Counted from the first letter of the stretch, positions 32,813 to 41,154 are shown. The stretch is DNA of 49,511 nt from CAZEHJ01 sp964512485 (GCA_964512485.1 CAZEHJ010000021.1:1-49511); one strand, 5' to 3'. The notes: generated by a model from the letters alone, not told the origin. A program made the numbers and translations.

Positions 32813-34534
32813 TCAATTATCGTGAAGCGAGCGGGGCGTTGATCGGCTTTCAATCAACTCCGTGGCGCTTCGAAGCGCGCCATCTGTTACTTCTGATCCA
32901 CTGATGAGCGCCGCTATCTCTTCGCGGCGTGCTATTTCCGAAAGCCTCGTCATGGCAATGCTCGTCTGGCCACTTTCCACTCGTTTGGCTACCCTGAAAT
33001 GAGAGTTCCCCGCGGAGGCAACCTGCGGCAGGTGCGTAATGGCAATAATCTGATGATAGCTGCCGAGTGAAACCATACAATCTCCGACTCTCTGGGCGAT
33101 TTGGCCGGAAATTCCTGTGTCAATCTCATCGAAAATCAGGATGGGTAACCGGTCACTTTTGGCGAGGATGGATTTAAGTGCGAGCATGATGCGGGACACT
33201 TCACCGCCAGAAGCTACTTTGGCCAGAGGCAGAGGCTCCACTCCGGGATTCGTAGAGATGAAAAATGTACCCGAGTCGATGCCGTCAGCTCCGCATTGAT
33301 AGCTCACATCTCCATTGCGTACCCATCCTTTAGCATTCTCGATTCTCGAAAGCCGAACTTCAAATCTGCTGGACGGCATTCCCAGCGAGTCCAGCTCGGA
33401 TACGATAGCCGTTTCGATTGCCGCCGCAATAGAATGGCGTTTATGCGACAGGCGAAGCGCCACCTCTGAAAGTCGGGTTGATTCCTGATCGAATTCCTGA
33501 TTGAGACGCTCGAGCGTGCCCTCGAAATCATCCGCCAGGTCGAATCGTTCGTCGATCTCCTGACGATGAGCCAATACTGAGGCGATCGTTCCTCCATATT
33601 TTCTCTTCAACCGGTCAAAATCGATGAGCCGGGTTCTGATTTCTTCGAGGCGATCAGGATTGAATTCAATACGGGAATTGTAGTCCTGAAGCCAGGACGC
33701 GGCCTCAGAGACTGATATCTGCGCGGATGATATTTCAGAGGCGACTGACTCGAAAGACTCGTCGATTCGGGCCATGTCTTGCAAATCATTCCTGGCTCTG
33801 ACGAGCAGGTCAGATATGGCAGTCTCGGAATTAAATAGCAATTCGAACAGTTCGGAGGTCGCCTGGAAGAGCTTTTCGGCGTTTTCCAGAATCCGCCGTT
33901 CAGCTTCCAGATCTTCTTCCTCTCCAGTCTGTGGAGCGATGAGGTCAATTTCTTCAATCTGAAACGCAAGCAATTCGCGTTCTTGCTTGATGTCTCTTTC
34001 TCGCGAGAGAATCTCATCGCGTCGTCTCGATACGTCGGAGACCGATTCATACCGCTCTCTGCATGTGCGGACCAGCGCATCCAATCCTCCGAATCCATCA
34101 ACCAGAGATATATGAGTTTCCGCTCGGAGCAGCGATTGATGGTCGTGCTGACCGTGTAGATCGACCAACTGTGAGGCCACCCGTTTCAACAGGGCTACCG
34201 TTGCCGGCGTGTCATTGATGAATGCCCTGCTGTGAGAGTCACTGACCTCGCGCCGAAGAATCAGGCTTGGATTGGAGTCAATTTGATTGTCTTCGAGCAA
34301 GTGGGCGAGCTCATCATCAACACCCACGTCAAATTCTCCTTCAACAACGGCTTTTCGGCTCCCTGCCTTCACGGTCTCGGTTGAAGCCCTGTCCCCAAGA
34401 ATGAGTTTGAGCGCTCCGACAACAATGGATTTCCCCGCGCCCGTTTCTCCCGTGACAATGTTGAGGCCAGAGGTAAACTCAACTTCCAGCTCGTCTATCA
34501 GAGCGAAATCACGGATGTAAAGACGTTGAAGCAC
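32813..34534 (-). CDS. recN: DNA repair ATPase RecN
   Basis: This 573-aa SMC-like protein has Walker A GETGAGKS at 29-36 right after MLQRLYIRDFALIDELEVEF, and the QLVDLHGQHDHQSLL Q-loop region at about 125-140. A long coiled coil fills the middle (about 160-370). The C-terminal ABC signature LAKVASGGEVSRIMLALKSIL, Walker B LPILIFDEIDTGISGQIA and the H-loop IAITHLPQVAS complete the ATPase head. RecN holds broken DNA ends and promotes RecA-dependent double-strand-break repair. It starts 21 bp after the secA stop and is followed by the phosphohexomutase gene. No LexA-type box is apparent nearby because the promoter would be upstream of secA or inside it. Confidence 0.95.
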   Translation of the reverse strand: MLQRLYIRDFALIDELEVEFTSGLNIVTGETGAGKSIVVGALKLILGDRASTETVKAGSRKAVVEGEFDVGVDDELAHLLEDNQIDSNPSLILRREVSDSHSRAFINDTPATVALLKRVASQLVDLHGQHDHQSLLRAETHISLVDGFGGLDALVRTCRERYESVSDVSRRRDEILSRERDIKQERELLAFQIEEIDLIAPQTGEEEDLEAERRILENAEKLFQATSELFELLFNSETAISDLLVRARNDLQDMARIDESFESVASEISSAQISVSEAASWLQDYNSRIEFNPDRLEEIRTRLIDFDRLKRKYGGTIASVLAHRQEIDERFDLADDFEGTLERLNQEFDQESTRLSEVALRLSHKRHSIAAAIETAIVSELDSLGMPSSRFEVRLSRIENAKGWVRNGDVSYQCGADGIDSGTFFISTNPGVEPLPLAKVASGGEVSRIMLALKSILAKSDRLPILIFDEIDTGISGQIAQRVGDCMVSLGSYHQIIAITHLPQVASAGNSHFRVAKRVESGQTSIAMTRLSEIARREEIAALISGSEVTDGALRSATELIESRSTPRSLHDN

Positions 34535-34555
34535 TCGGTCAGGATTTTTGCCGGA

Positions 34556-37500
34556 TCAGTTACGACCGTGACATTGTTTGTATTTCTTTCCACTACCGCA
34601 AGGACATGGGTCATTTCGACCCACTTTGTCGTCGGCCGTAACCGGAGCAGCTTTCGCAGTTGGGTCCTTGCCGACAGCCTCGTTTTTACCGCCGGCTGAA
34701 ACGCCGAATGAAGATGGTGCGCTGGCGTGTGTCGAACGTGCCTTGCTCGGATCAAGTCGCCTCGGCGTACTTCGTCTCGCCGGTGGAGCGTCGCTCTGAC
34801 GGTCCACAAGCGGGCCGCTCCTGAATACAAACGACACCACTTCTTCGTTGATATTTTCGATCATCGCGGCAAACAACTTGAACGCTTCCATCTTGTATTC
34901 CACAAGCGGGTCGCGCTGCCCGTAAGCTCGAAGTCCAATACCTTCTTTGACTTCGTCCAGGTTTCGAAGATGTTCGGTCCAGAGATTGTCGATGAATGAA
35001 AGCGACGTAACTCGTTCCAGCGCATCGTTTGCTTCTTGTCCTTCGGACTCGACGGCATCTTCGATACGAACGACGGCCCGCATGATGCGGCGACCATCGG
35101 TGAAGTCAATGAATACCTTCTCAGGTTTCTTCTCTGCATCGCCTTCCTGAATCTGTTGCATGCTTTTCAGGAACGGACGCGCAAGCGCTTCGCGCTTGCG
35201 CTCATACATCTGCATTGCAGCGTCGAAGACCTTGTCGGTCACTCCGTCATCACCCAGACGATGGAAGGTCTCGTGATCCATATTTAAATCGAGAGCCAGG
35301 AGGCGGAGCAGGTCTTCCCTCAGCTCGTCAATGTTTCCATCCCCGTGATGCTCAATGACCAGACGTTCTACAATCTGGAATACCTGATCTTCAATGTCCC
35401 CGGCCAGGCGCTCTCCCTTGAGGGCGTGGCTTCGACGATCATAGATCACGGCCCTTTGAGCATTGAGCACATCATCGTACTCGAGCTGGCGCTTTCTGAT
35501 GGCGTAGTTGTTCTGCTCGACCTTGGTCTGTGCGCGCTCGATACTCTTGTTTACCCAAGGATGAGTAATGACCGAGCCTTCCTCAAGGTTGAGTCTGTCC
35601 ATCACCTTCGCGACCCGATCTGACTGAAAAAGTCTCATCAGGTTGTCGTCCAGAGAAACATAAAACTGACTTTCCCCGGGATCGCCCTGTCGCCCACTTC
35701 GGCCACGAAGCTGAAGGTCAATACGTCGACTTTCGTGACGTTCCGTACCAATAATAGCCAGACCACCCGCTTCAACAACTCCCGCGCCCAGTTTGATATC
35801 GGTACCACGACCAGCCATGTTGGTCGCGATGGTGACCGCGCCCGTTTGACCCGCTTCGGCGACAATCAACGCTTCCGATTTTTGTGCATCACGCTTGGCG
35901 TTGAGCACATTGTGCTTGATTCCAGCTCTCTGGAGCATCCGTGAATACGTTTCAGACGCATCTACACTTGTGGTACCTACGAGTACAGGCTGACCTTTCT
36001 CGTTATACTCCCTGATTTTGTCGATGACGGCACTGATCTTCTCGCGCCTTGTGCGGAACACGAGATCGTCCAGATCCTGTCTCGCAATAGGTCTGTTCGT
36101 AGGCACGACAACGACTTCCATTTCGTAGATCTTGAAGAACTCTTCAGCTTCCGTCTCGGCCGTACCGGTCATACCAGCCAGTTTGTGGTACATGCGGAAG
36201 TAATTCTGGAGCGTGATCGTTGCATACGTCTGCGTTGCAGCCTGAATCTTAACACCTTCCTTCGCTTCAATCGCCTGGTGCAATCCGTCAGAATAGCGAC
36301 GACCGGCAAGCACACGTCCGGTGTGCTCATCAACGATCATAATTTTGTCTTCCTGAACGATGTATTCGGTGTCTTTTTCGAACAGGATATATGCTTTCAG
36401 AAGCTGCTCGATGGCATGCAATCTCGCAGCGGATGCCGAATATTCGGTATAGATTCCGCGCTTCTTCTCAGCCGTTTCGTTTACGAGAACGCGCTGATCG
36501 TTCTCGAGCTTGTTGGCACGTTTTTCATCGGTAAGGGTCGCATCTGCATTCAGGCTTTCCTCGATCTCTGCCTGTTTGACCTCTTCTTCCTTCTCCAGAT
36601 TAACCAGCTGTTCGCCCAGGTCAGGCATGATGAAAAGACTTTCGTCTTTGCCTGCCGACCGACCGATATACTGCCTTCCCTGCTCACTCATTTCGATGGA
36701 ACGCTGCTTCTCGTCGTAGGCAAAATGTAGATCGGCATCTACCAGAGGCATGTTCTTGGCATTATCCTGAAGGTAGAGATACTCCGTCTTCTGCCTCAGC
36801 TGTTCAACACCCTGTTCCTGGAGCAGTTTTCGGAGTTTCTTATTCCGGGGATATCCGCGATGGGCCCGGAGCAGCGATAGTCCAGCTTCGGTTTCCAGTT
36901 CGCTTACCTTGCGGTTTTCTCCCGCTTCCAGTGCGACATCGCGCTCCTTCAGTAATTTTTCTGCGTCAGCAACGAAGCTGGCAACCAGTTTTTGCTGTGA
37001 GTAGACCAGTTTCTCTACCGATCCTTTGAACTCTTCAAATTGACTTTCATCTGACTGGGGTACGGGCCCCGAAATAATCAGCGGGGTCCGGGCTTCATCG
37101 ATCAGTACCGAGTCAACCTCATCCACGATGGAAAAGTGATGTCCTCGCTGCTGCAGATGTTCTGGGTCGTTCACAAAAGAATTGTCACGTAGATAGTCGA
37201 ATCCAAACTCATTGTTGGTTCCATACGTGATATCGGCCAGATATGCCTCTTTCCGACCACCCGTGTGAGGGTCATGTTTGTCAATGACATCGACTCGGAG
37301 GCCCAGGAAATCATAAACTGGGCCCATCCATTCAGAGTCACGCTGCGCCAGATAAGGGTTCACCGTAATCAGGTGGACGCCTTTACCAGCAAGGGCATTC
37401 AAATATACCGGAGCGATGGCGACGAGGGTCTTGCCCTCTCCCGTTTTCATCTCCGAAATATTACCCCGGTGAATTGCGACGCCACCAAGCATCTGGACGT

Positions 37501-37951
37501 CGTAAGGCACCATATCCCACTTGACAGTCTGACCACCCGCTTCCCACTCGCGACCCACCATTCGGCGACACGCATCTTTGGCTACGGCAAAAGCTTCCGG
37601 AAGAATTTCTTCGAGAACATCTTCAAGCGTCACGTACCACTCTTTCTCGAGATCATCCAGTTCGTCATACAGGTCCTGGCGCTCGGATGCACTCATGCTG
37701 TGCTCCTCACCATCCTCTGCCGCCATCATCCGCTCTTTGAGCTGCCTCTGGATGTCTTTGCGATCATTTTCGATGTCCTGGAGGGCTTCCTGGATCAGGC
37801 CTTTGAACTCGGCCGTCTTAGCCTGAAGCTGCTCGTCCGTCAATGACCGGAGCTTCTCATATTCGACATTGATTTCATCGACGACGGGCCACAGCTTCTT
37901 CAGCGAGCGTTCCTGACTGTCACCAAAAACCTTCTTCAGTACGTTGAGCAT
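34556..37951 (-). CDS. secA: Preprotein translocase ATPase SecA (long form)
   Basis: At 1131 aa this is far longer than E. coli SecA (901 aa) and in the range seen in Bacteroidota. It drives Sec-dependent export from the cytosolic face of the membrane. Motifs are VAIHRGNISEMKTGEGKT (Walker A, about 158-175), TYGTNNEFGFDYLRDN, SIVDEVDSVLIDEARTPL (Walker B/DEAD), ATNMAGRGTDIKLG and ERHESRRIDLQLRGRSGRQG. It ends with the zinc-binding SecB/ribosome site CPCGSGKKYKQCHGRN. Extra length lies in an N-terminal helical insert (about 55-105, Asp/Glu/Arg-rich) and a charged insert after the first DEAD half (about 300-480). First gene of the secA-recN-phosphohexomutase run. Its leader contains tandem repeats and dyads. 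Confidence 0.97.
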   Translation of the reverse strand: MLNVLKKVFGDSQERSLKKLWPVVDEINVEYEKLRSLTDEQLQAKTAEFKGLIQEALQDIENDRKDIQRQLKERMMAAEDGEEHSMSASERQDLYDELDDLEKEWYVTLEDVLEEILPEAFAVAKDACRRMVGREWEAGGQTVKWDMVPYDVQMLGGVAIHRGNISEMKTGEGKTLVAIAPVYLNALAGKGVHLITVNPYLAQRDSEWMGPVYDFLGLRVDVIDKHDPHTGGRKEAYLADITYGTNNEFGFDYLRDNSFVNDPEHLQQRGHHFSIVDEVDSVLIDEARTPLIISGPVPQSDESQFEEFKGSVEKLVYSQQKLVASFVADAEKLLKERDVALEAGENRKVSELETEAGLSLLRAHRGYPRNKKLRKLLQEQGVEQLRQKTEYLYLQDNAKNMPLVDADLHFAYDEKQRSIEMSEQGRQYIGRSAGKDESLFIMPDLGEQLVNLEKEEEVKQAEIEESLNADATLTDEKRANKLENDQRVLVNETAEKKRGIYTEYSASAARLHAIEQLLKAYILFEKDTEYIVQEDKIMIVDEHTGRVLAGRRYSDGLHQAIEAKEGVKIQAATQTYATITLQNYFRMYHKLAGMTGTAETEAEEFFKIYEMEVVVVPTNRPIARQDLDDLVFRTRREKISAVIDKIREYNEKGQPVLVGTTSVDASETYSRMLQRAGIKHNVLNAKRDAQKSEALIVAEAGQTGAVTIATNMAGRGTDIKLGAGVVEAGGLAIIGTERHESRRIDLQLRGRSGRQGDPGESQFYVSLDDNLMRLFQSDRVAKVMDRLNLEEGSVITHPWVNKSIERAQTKVEQNNYAIRKRQLEYDDVLNAQRAVIYDRRSHALKGERLAGDIEDQVFQIVERLVIEHHGDGNIDELREDLLRLLALDLNMDHETFHRLGDDGVTDKVFDAAMQMYERKREALARPFLKSMQQIQEGDAEKKPEKVFIDFTDGRRIMRAVVRIEDAVESEGQEANDALERVTSLSFIDNLWTEHLRNLDEVKEGIGLRAYGQRDPLVEYKMEAFKLFAAMIENINEEVVSFVFRSGPLVDRQSDAPPARRSTPRRLDPSKARSTHASAPSSFGVSAGGKNEAVGKDPTAKAAPVTADDKVGRNDPCPCGSGKKYKQCHGRN

Positions 37952-38048
37952 ATTGGATCTACACGTTGGATCGCAGTTTTATGCGATGCATCACGGGTTT
38001 ATTCTGGATTCAATTCTGATCTATTCTGATCTGATCTAATCTGAATTC

Positions 38049-38075
38049 TGACACTTCTGACACTTCTGACACTTC
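38049..38075. repeat. TGACACTTC tandem triplication in the secA leader
   Basis: Three perfect 9-bp copies lie at 38049-38057, 38058-38066 and 38067-38075, embedded in a longer TCTGA-rich tract. They fall in the expected 5' untranslated part of the secA transcript, about 100 bp before its ATG. Confidence 0.85.
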
Positions 38076-38111
38076 TATTCTCGTCATCCTGACAGACGAA
38101 GGAAAAGAATC

Positions 38112-38155
38112 CCTGTCGACTGGCAGAAATGTCCGGAATTCCTGTCACAACGACA
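38112..38155. promoter_or_regulatory. Paired CCTGTC...CAGAAAT dyads, possible operator
   Basis: CCTGTC-N5/6-GCAGAAAT starts at 38112 and CCTGTCACAACGACAGAAAT at 38141; both share the CCTGTC and CAGAAAT ends, 29 bp apart. The second contains a perfect inverted repeat CTGTC-ACAAC-GACAG (38142-38156). A weaker CCTGACAG lies just upstream at 38088. They sit between secA and the PorQ-like gene and could control either. Confidence 0.4.
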
Positions 38156-38292
38156 GAAATCGAAGCTATCCTTGATAAATCAAAAAGCGGGCCGGAAACC
38201 TTAAATATACACCGCGCCTCACACGCTTCCTCGGACCACATCGTTCCCGCGATTCGCAGTATTCAAGCTGCGTTCGCAATTTGTCGAGCCTG

Positions 38293-38349
38293 ATGAAGGG
38301 CAAGAAGAAAGGGCGCGTTGGGTATGAACCCCGAAAGCCGTGGTATTAA
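38293..38349 (+). CDS. Possible 18-codon Lys/Arg-rich ORF
   Basis: ATG 38293 to TAA 38347-38349 encodes MKGKKKGRVGYEPRKPWY, strongly basic with a Pro-Trp-Tyr end. There is no good ribosome-binding site. Its composition is unlike the flanking low-complexity DNA and could suit a nucleic-acid-binding peptide. It may equally be chance. It lies ahead of the PorQ-like gene on the same strand. Confidence 0.25.
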   Translation: MKGKKKGRVGYEPRKPWY

Positions 38350-38355
38350 GGTCGT

Positions 38356-38384
38356 GGGAGAACCCGGAATCGGGAGAACCCGGA
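38356..38384. repeat. Direct repeat GGGAGAACCCGGA, 16-bp period
   Basis: Two exact 13-bp copies lie at 38356-38368 and 38372-38384, upstream of the preferred PorQ-like start. If translation began at the earlier GTG 38340 the repeat would be coding. Confidence 0.8.
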
Positions 38385-38444
38385 CCAACGAGTGATGTAG
38401 AAGCGCTCGGACCATCATCTTTCTCAGAATCCGATCAACACCAA

Positions 38445-39422
38445 GTGGCCGCTTCATTCCCGCACAAAACAGCCTTTTTCCTCCTGTTGGGAATTGTGTA
38501 TGTCGGCACGGCTACCGCCCAGATTGAAAACTCTGGATTTCCCGTCCTTCAGATGGAGTCGTCTGCGCGCGCCGCGGCGTTGTCCGGTTCAACCACGGCG
38601 TTGAGCGAAGCTGAAGCAGGCGTCCTGTTTGTCAATCCCGCACTACTCGTTCCCGAAGTTGACGGTCGCCTCGAGTTTTCCTATTTGAATCACGTCTCGG
38701 ATATCAACGCGGGTTGGATCGCTTACGGAAAGGATCTGGATTCGCTGGGAACGTTCGCCGCGGGAATCCGCTATCTCTCTTTCGGCAGTTTCGATGAACG
38801 AAATGAGCTGGGAGAAAAGACGGGGACATTTTCTGCGTCAGACATCGCGTTGTCAATCGGAGCATCGCGACCGTGGAGGGAACGCATTCGGTACGGAGCT
38901 GCTTTCGAAATTATGCGCTCCTCCCTTGCATCGGAGGCGGCTTCAGCGATTGGCATCGAAGCCGGGGCGGTTTTCGTTGACGAAGAGCGGCGCCAGTCAT
39001 TTGGCGTTTCGATCCACCATCTCGGCCTGGTTCTGTCGTCCATAGGTAACCGCTCGGATGAATTGCCTGCGGATCTTCGGATCGGCTTCACCAAAAAATT
39101 GGCCCATCTCCCGCTTTTATTTTCTGTTACTGGCTACCGGCTTCACAAACTGGACGGTGGACCGGAAGACGCAGGAGGCCTGTCCCGGCTTCTGTATCAT
39201 CTGCGTCTCGCGGGTGAATTCCAGTTCAGCCAGGCATTCAATCTCCGCTTTGGATATGATCATCGGCGCCATGACGAACTGCGTGTAAAAAGTCGTCTCG
39301 ACCTGGCCGGATTCAGTATGGGTTTGGGCATCGTCATATCCAGGATCGGATTTGACTACGCCTACAATTCGTGGTCCTCACTCGGTGGCCTGCACCGCTT
39401 TACGATCACAAGCAGTCTCTAG
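38445..39422 (+). CDS. PorQ-family outer-membrane beta-barrel protein
   Basis: From GTG 38445 this encodes 325 aa beginning with a signal peptide (HKTAFFLLLGIVYVGTATAQ). The family pattern of PorQ/PorV-type proteins is clear: SSARAAALSGSTTALSEAEA and LFVNPALLVPEVDG near the N-terminus, then GSFDERNELGEKTGTFSASD and repeated amphipathic strands ending in an outer-membrane-type barrel (YNSWSSLGGLHRFTIT). PorQ belongs to the type IX secretion accessory set of Bacteroidota; no other secretion-system genes are in the window, so a stand-alone barrel is possible. The frame also opens at GTG 38340, but the extra 35 residues are Pro/Ser/Glu-rich and would precede the signal peptide. The 3' end overlaps the convergent PH-domain gene by 4 bp. 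Confidence 0.78.
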   Translation: MAASFPHKTAFFLLLGIVYVGTATAQIENSGFPVLQMESSARAAALSGSTTALSEAEAGVLFVNPALLVPEVDGRLEFSYLNHVSDINAGWIAYGKDLDSLGTFAAGIRYLSFGSFDERNELGEKTGTFSASDIALSIGASRPWRERIRYGAAFEIMRSSLASEAASAIGIEAGAVFVDEERRQSFGVSIHHLGLVLSSIGNRSDELPADLRIGFTKKLAHLPLLFSVTGYRLHKLDGGPEDAGGLSRLLYHLRLAGEFQFSQAFNLRFGYDHRRHDELRVKSRLDLAGFSMGLGIVISRIGFDYAYNSWSSLGGLHRFTITSSL

Positions 39423-39961
39423 ATCGGCGATCGATCTTTGCGTAGCTCATCACGGATTTCGCGAAGTAATGTCACAACTTCTGAGGATTCAGATGGAGCC
39501 TGTGCGGCGGCAGGCACAGCTGAATTTTCATTGGCCAGGAAGAGGTCTTTCTGTTTCAGTACACGATCCCTGAATCCTTCCACGTCCACAATTCCGTGCA
39601 GTTTGACCAGTGCCCCCTGGCTCGTTGATCCGGCCGTTTCGACAGAGAGCGCATGAATGCCGAAGTATCGCATCACCGGACCCTGGATGAGTCCGAGGTC
39701 GGTAATCTTGTCAAGAGGAATTGTCTTCTCCACCCGGACCAAGATTCCTTTCTTCACGATGAGAGATTGAGTGGTCAGCTCACAGGCCATGCGATCCAGA
39801 TATCGGCCCGTGACATACATGCCCAGAATCCACCAGAAGAGCAGAAGTGGTATGCCCGCCACGGTGATGAATAGTATCAGGCTCCCGCTCAGGAGCCAGT
39901 ACTTTCGAACGGCAGGATTAAACTCGGCCGATTCCAGAAGAGTTGGCGTATCGATACTCAT
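39419..39961 (-). CDS. PH (bPH2/YdbT-type) domain membrane protein
   Basis: This 180-aa protein has one or two membrane segments near the N-terminus (YWLLSGSLILFITVAGIPLLLFWWILGMYV, about 21-50). A bacterial pleckstrin-homology domain follows (about 55-130): CELTTQSLIVKKGILVRVEKTIPLDKITDLGLIQGPVMRYFGIHALSVETAG, the DUF304/YdbT signature. The C-terminal part is Ala/Ser/Pro-rich and ends in a short charged helix (LLREIRDELRKDR). Function is unknown for most bacterial members; they are thought to bind lipids or partners at the membrane. It starts 8 bp after the stop of the recombinase gene, so the two share a transcript. Confidence 0.9.
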   Translation of the reverse strand: MSIDTPTLLESAEFNPAVRKYWLLSGSLILFITVAGIPLLLFWWILGMYVTGRYLDRMACELTTQSLIVKKGILVRVEKTIPLDKITDLGLIQGPVMRYFGIHALSVETAGSTSQGALVKLHGIVDVEGFRDRVLKQKDLFLANENSAVPAAAQAPSESSEVVTLLREIRDELRKDRSPI

Positions 39962-39969
39962 GTCCAGCT

Positions 39970-40902
39970 TCAGGTTGGGTTGTCGATTTGTCCCTGTTGA
40001 CGAAAATAGATCATGGTTGTGTCAAGAGTGCCATGACGCATCCGCTGACGCACGTCTTCGACACTCATTCCGTCACCCAGCCATAATAGAGCGGCGGTAT
40101 GAGTCAGGCTGTGGGGGGTTATCCCCTTTCTCTTGATCCCGGCCTTTTCGAGATGATGGTTTATACGACTCCGCACACTTCGTGTATTCAATCGTTGGCC
40201 ATCGGAGCGGTGTCCGTGGGAGACAAAAAGAGGGTCTTCCGGGCGAATGCGCCCACGCGTATCCAGATACAAACGAAGGGCATCCATCACCGGAGGATCG
40301 ATGGGGACCTGTTGATCTTTGACTGTGTGACCCTTTCCCTGGATGCGCAGATACCAGCCCATCAGAGTCTGTTCCAGGTCCTGGAGATTGGATCGAATAA
40401 TTTCGATTTCGCTCAGACCGGCAAACAACATGGTGTAAATAATGGCCCGATCCCGCTTCTCGATCTCGTTTGATTTGGCCAGGGAGTCGACGAGCTTTCG
40501 AACATCGTCTCCAGTGAGGAAGTCCCGTGAGTGGGTGCTCGGGCGCCGGTTACCCTTGACAGCCCGGGCTGGATTCACTTCCATGAGACCGGTATCAACC
40601 ATGAACTGGCAAAGGCGCCGCACGGCGGTCAGATAGGTTGAGACGGAAACCTGATGTAGACCCTTCTCTTCCATCAAATAGGTCTTGTAGGCCTCGATAT
40701 CCGAGGTTCGAAATCTGCAGGAGGCTGCGCCTCTCACGAACCACCGTTCGAACTCGTTCAGGGAGCGGCGATAGGTACCTACCGTCTCTCTGCTTTTGTC
40801 CTTCAGATAGTTGCCCAAAAAGTCCTGAATCAGTCCAGACAATCGCTGGACGGAAACATCAATTCCTGGGTCGTTTGAAACGTGCTCTGGGGCGGTCGCC
40901 AT
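39970..40902 (-). CDS. Tyrosine recombinase/integrase lacking both catalytic arginines
   Basis: This 310-aa protein has a core-binding SAM-like domain (about 22-112, TVGTYRRSLNEFERWF) and a tyrosine-recombinase catalytic domain (about 125-303). Kept residues are the beta-hairpin Lys (GKGHTVKDQQVPID, Lys190/Lys195), His264 of the box II motif, His290 (RMRHGTLDTTMIY) and the nucleophile Tyr299. Box I, normally GLRxxE, reads GLSEIE: Arg is replaced by Ser164. Box II, normally HxLRH, reads HSLTH: Arg is replaced by Thr267. IntDOT of Bacteroides also has Ser at the first position, so loss of one Arg is tolerated in the superfamily; losing both is unusual. It may be inactive, a regulator, or chemically rewired. 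No tRNA att site or phage gene adjoins it. Confidence 0.88.
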   Translation of the reverse strand: MATAPEHVSNDPGIDVSVQRLSGLIQDFLGNYLKDKSRETVGTYRRSLNEFERWFVRGAASCRFRTSDIEAYKTYLMEEKGLHQVSVSTYLTAVRRLCQFMVDTGLMEVNPARAVKGNRRPSTHSRDFLTGDDVRKLVDSLAKSNEIEKRDRAIIYTMLFAGLSEIEIIRSNLQDLEQTLMGWYLRIQGKGHTVKDQQVPIDPPVMDALRLYLDTRGRIRPEDPLFVSHGHRSDGQRLNTRSVRSRINHHLEKAGIKRKGITPHSLTHTAALLWLGDGMSVEDVRQRMRHGTLDTTMIYFRQQGQIDNPT

Positions 40903-40973
40903 GGAGGGTGGGGTGTGCTGACGGCAGGTCCGGTTTACAAAAGGTCATTTCCAAGCCAGAAATACAGTTTTTG

Positions 40974-41026
40974 CAATAACGGGTTTAGCTAAAGGAAGGA
41001 TATCCACAGCTAAATGTCAATAACGG
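40974..41026. repeat. Nested direct repeats around GGATATCC upstream of the recombinase
   Basis: The order is CAATAACGG (40974-40982), AGCTAAA (40987-40993), the palindrome GGATATCC (40998-41005), AGCTAAA (41008-41014) and CAATAACGG (41018-41026). The last copy also lies in an inverted repeat, AATGTC (41013-41018)-N7-GACATT (41026-41031). The block starts 72 bp before the recombinase ATG. It could be the recombinase's own binding region or an operator. Confidence 0.6.
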
Positions 41027-41099
41027 ACATTAAAATGATGCCAATATTCAGCACTTCCCCTGCGTTGCTTTCCTGCACGCGAATCGAGCCGCGGTTTCT

Positions 41100-41128
41100 A
41101 CTGAGATGCTGAGAGACTGAGATGCTGA
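41100..41128. repeat. Direct repeat ACTGAGATGCTGA, 16-bp period
   Basis: Two exact 13-bp copies lie at 41100-41112 and 41116-41128, just past the stop of the E2 gene. They resemble the other short tandem repeats at gene edges in this window. Confidence 0.8.
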
Positions 41129-41154
41129 ACTCCCCACTCAGAGTACAGTCCTGA

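Larger units (their letters stand above)
37952..38292. other. secA leader and promoter region with repeats
   Basis: This lies between divergent secA and the PorQ-like gene. It holds a run of TCTGA/GATCTGA-type simple sequence (about 38010-38075) including a perfect 9-bp triplication, two CCTGTC dyads (38112-38155), and TATATTTA on the minus strand (38209-38202). The last is one base off the TAnnTTTG consensus and is the best secA promoter candidate. Frames here are arginine/serine repeats of no coding value. Confidence 0.5.

Noticed and set aside
36185..36730. Plus-strand frame of 181 codons with apparent Phe/Leu-rich stretches
   Set aside because: Antisense to secA; the hydrophobic look comes from the reverse complement of Lys/Glu-rich helices.
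39970..41031. Integrated mobile element or prophage around the recombinase
   Set aside because: Neighbours are housekeeping genes (PH-domain protein, E2, pyrophosphatase), no tRNA or att-like end repeats adjoin, and no structural, transfer or replication genes are present.
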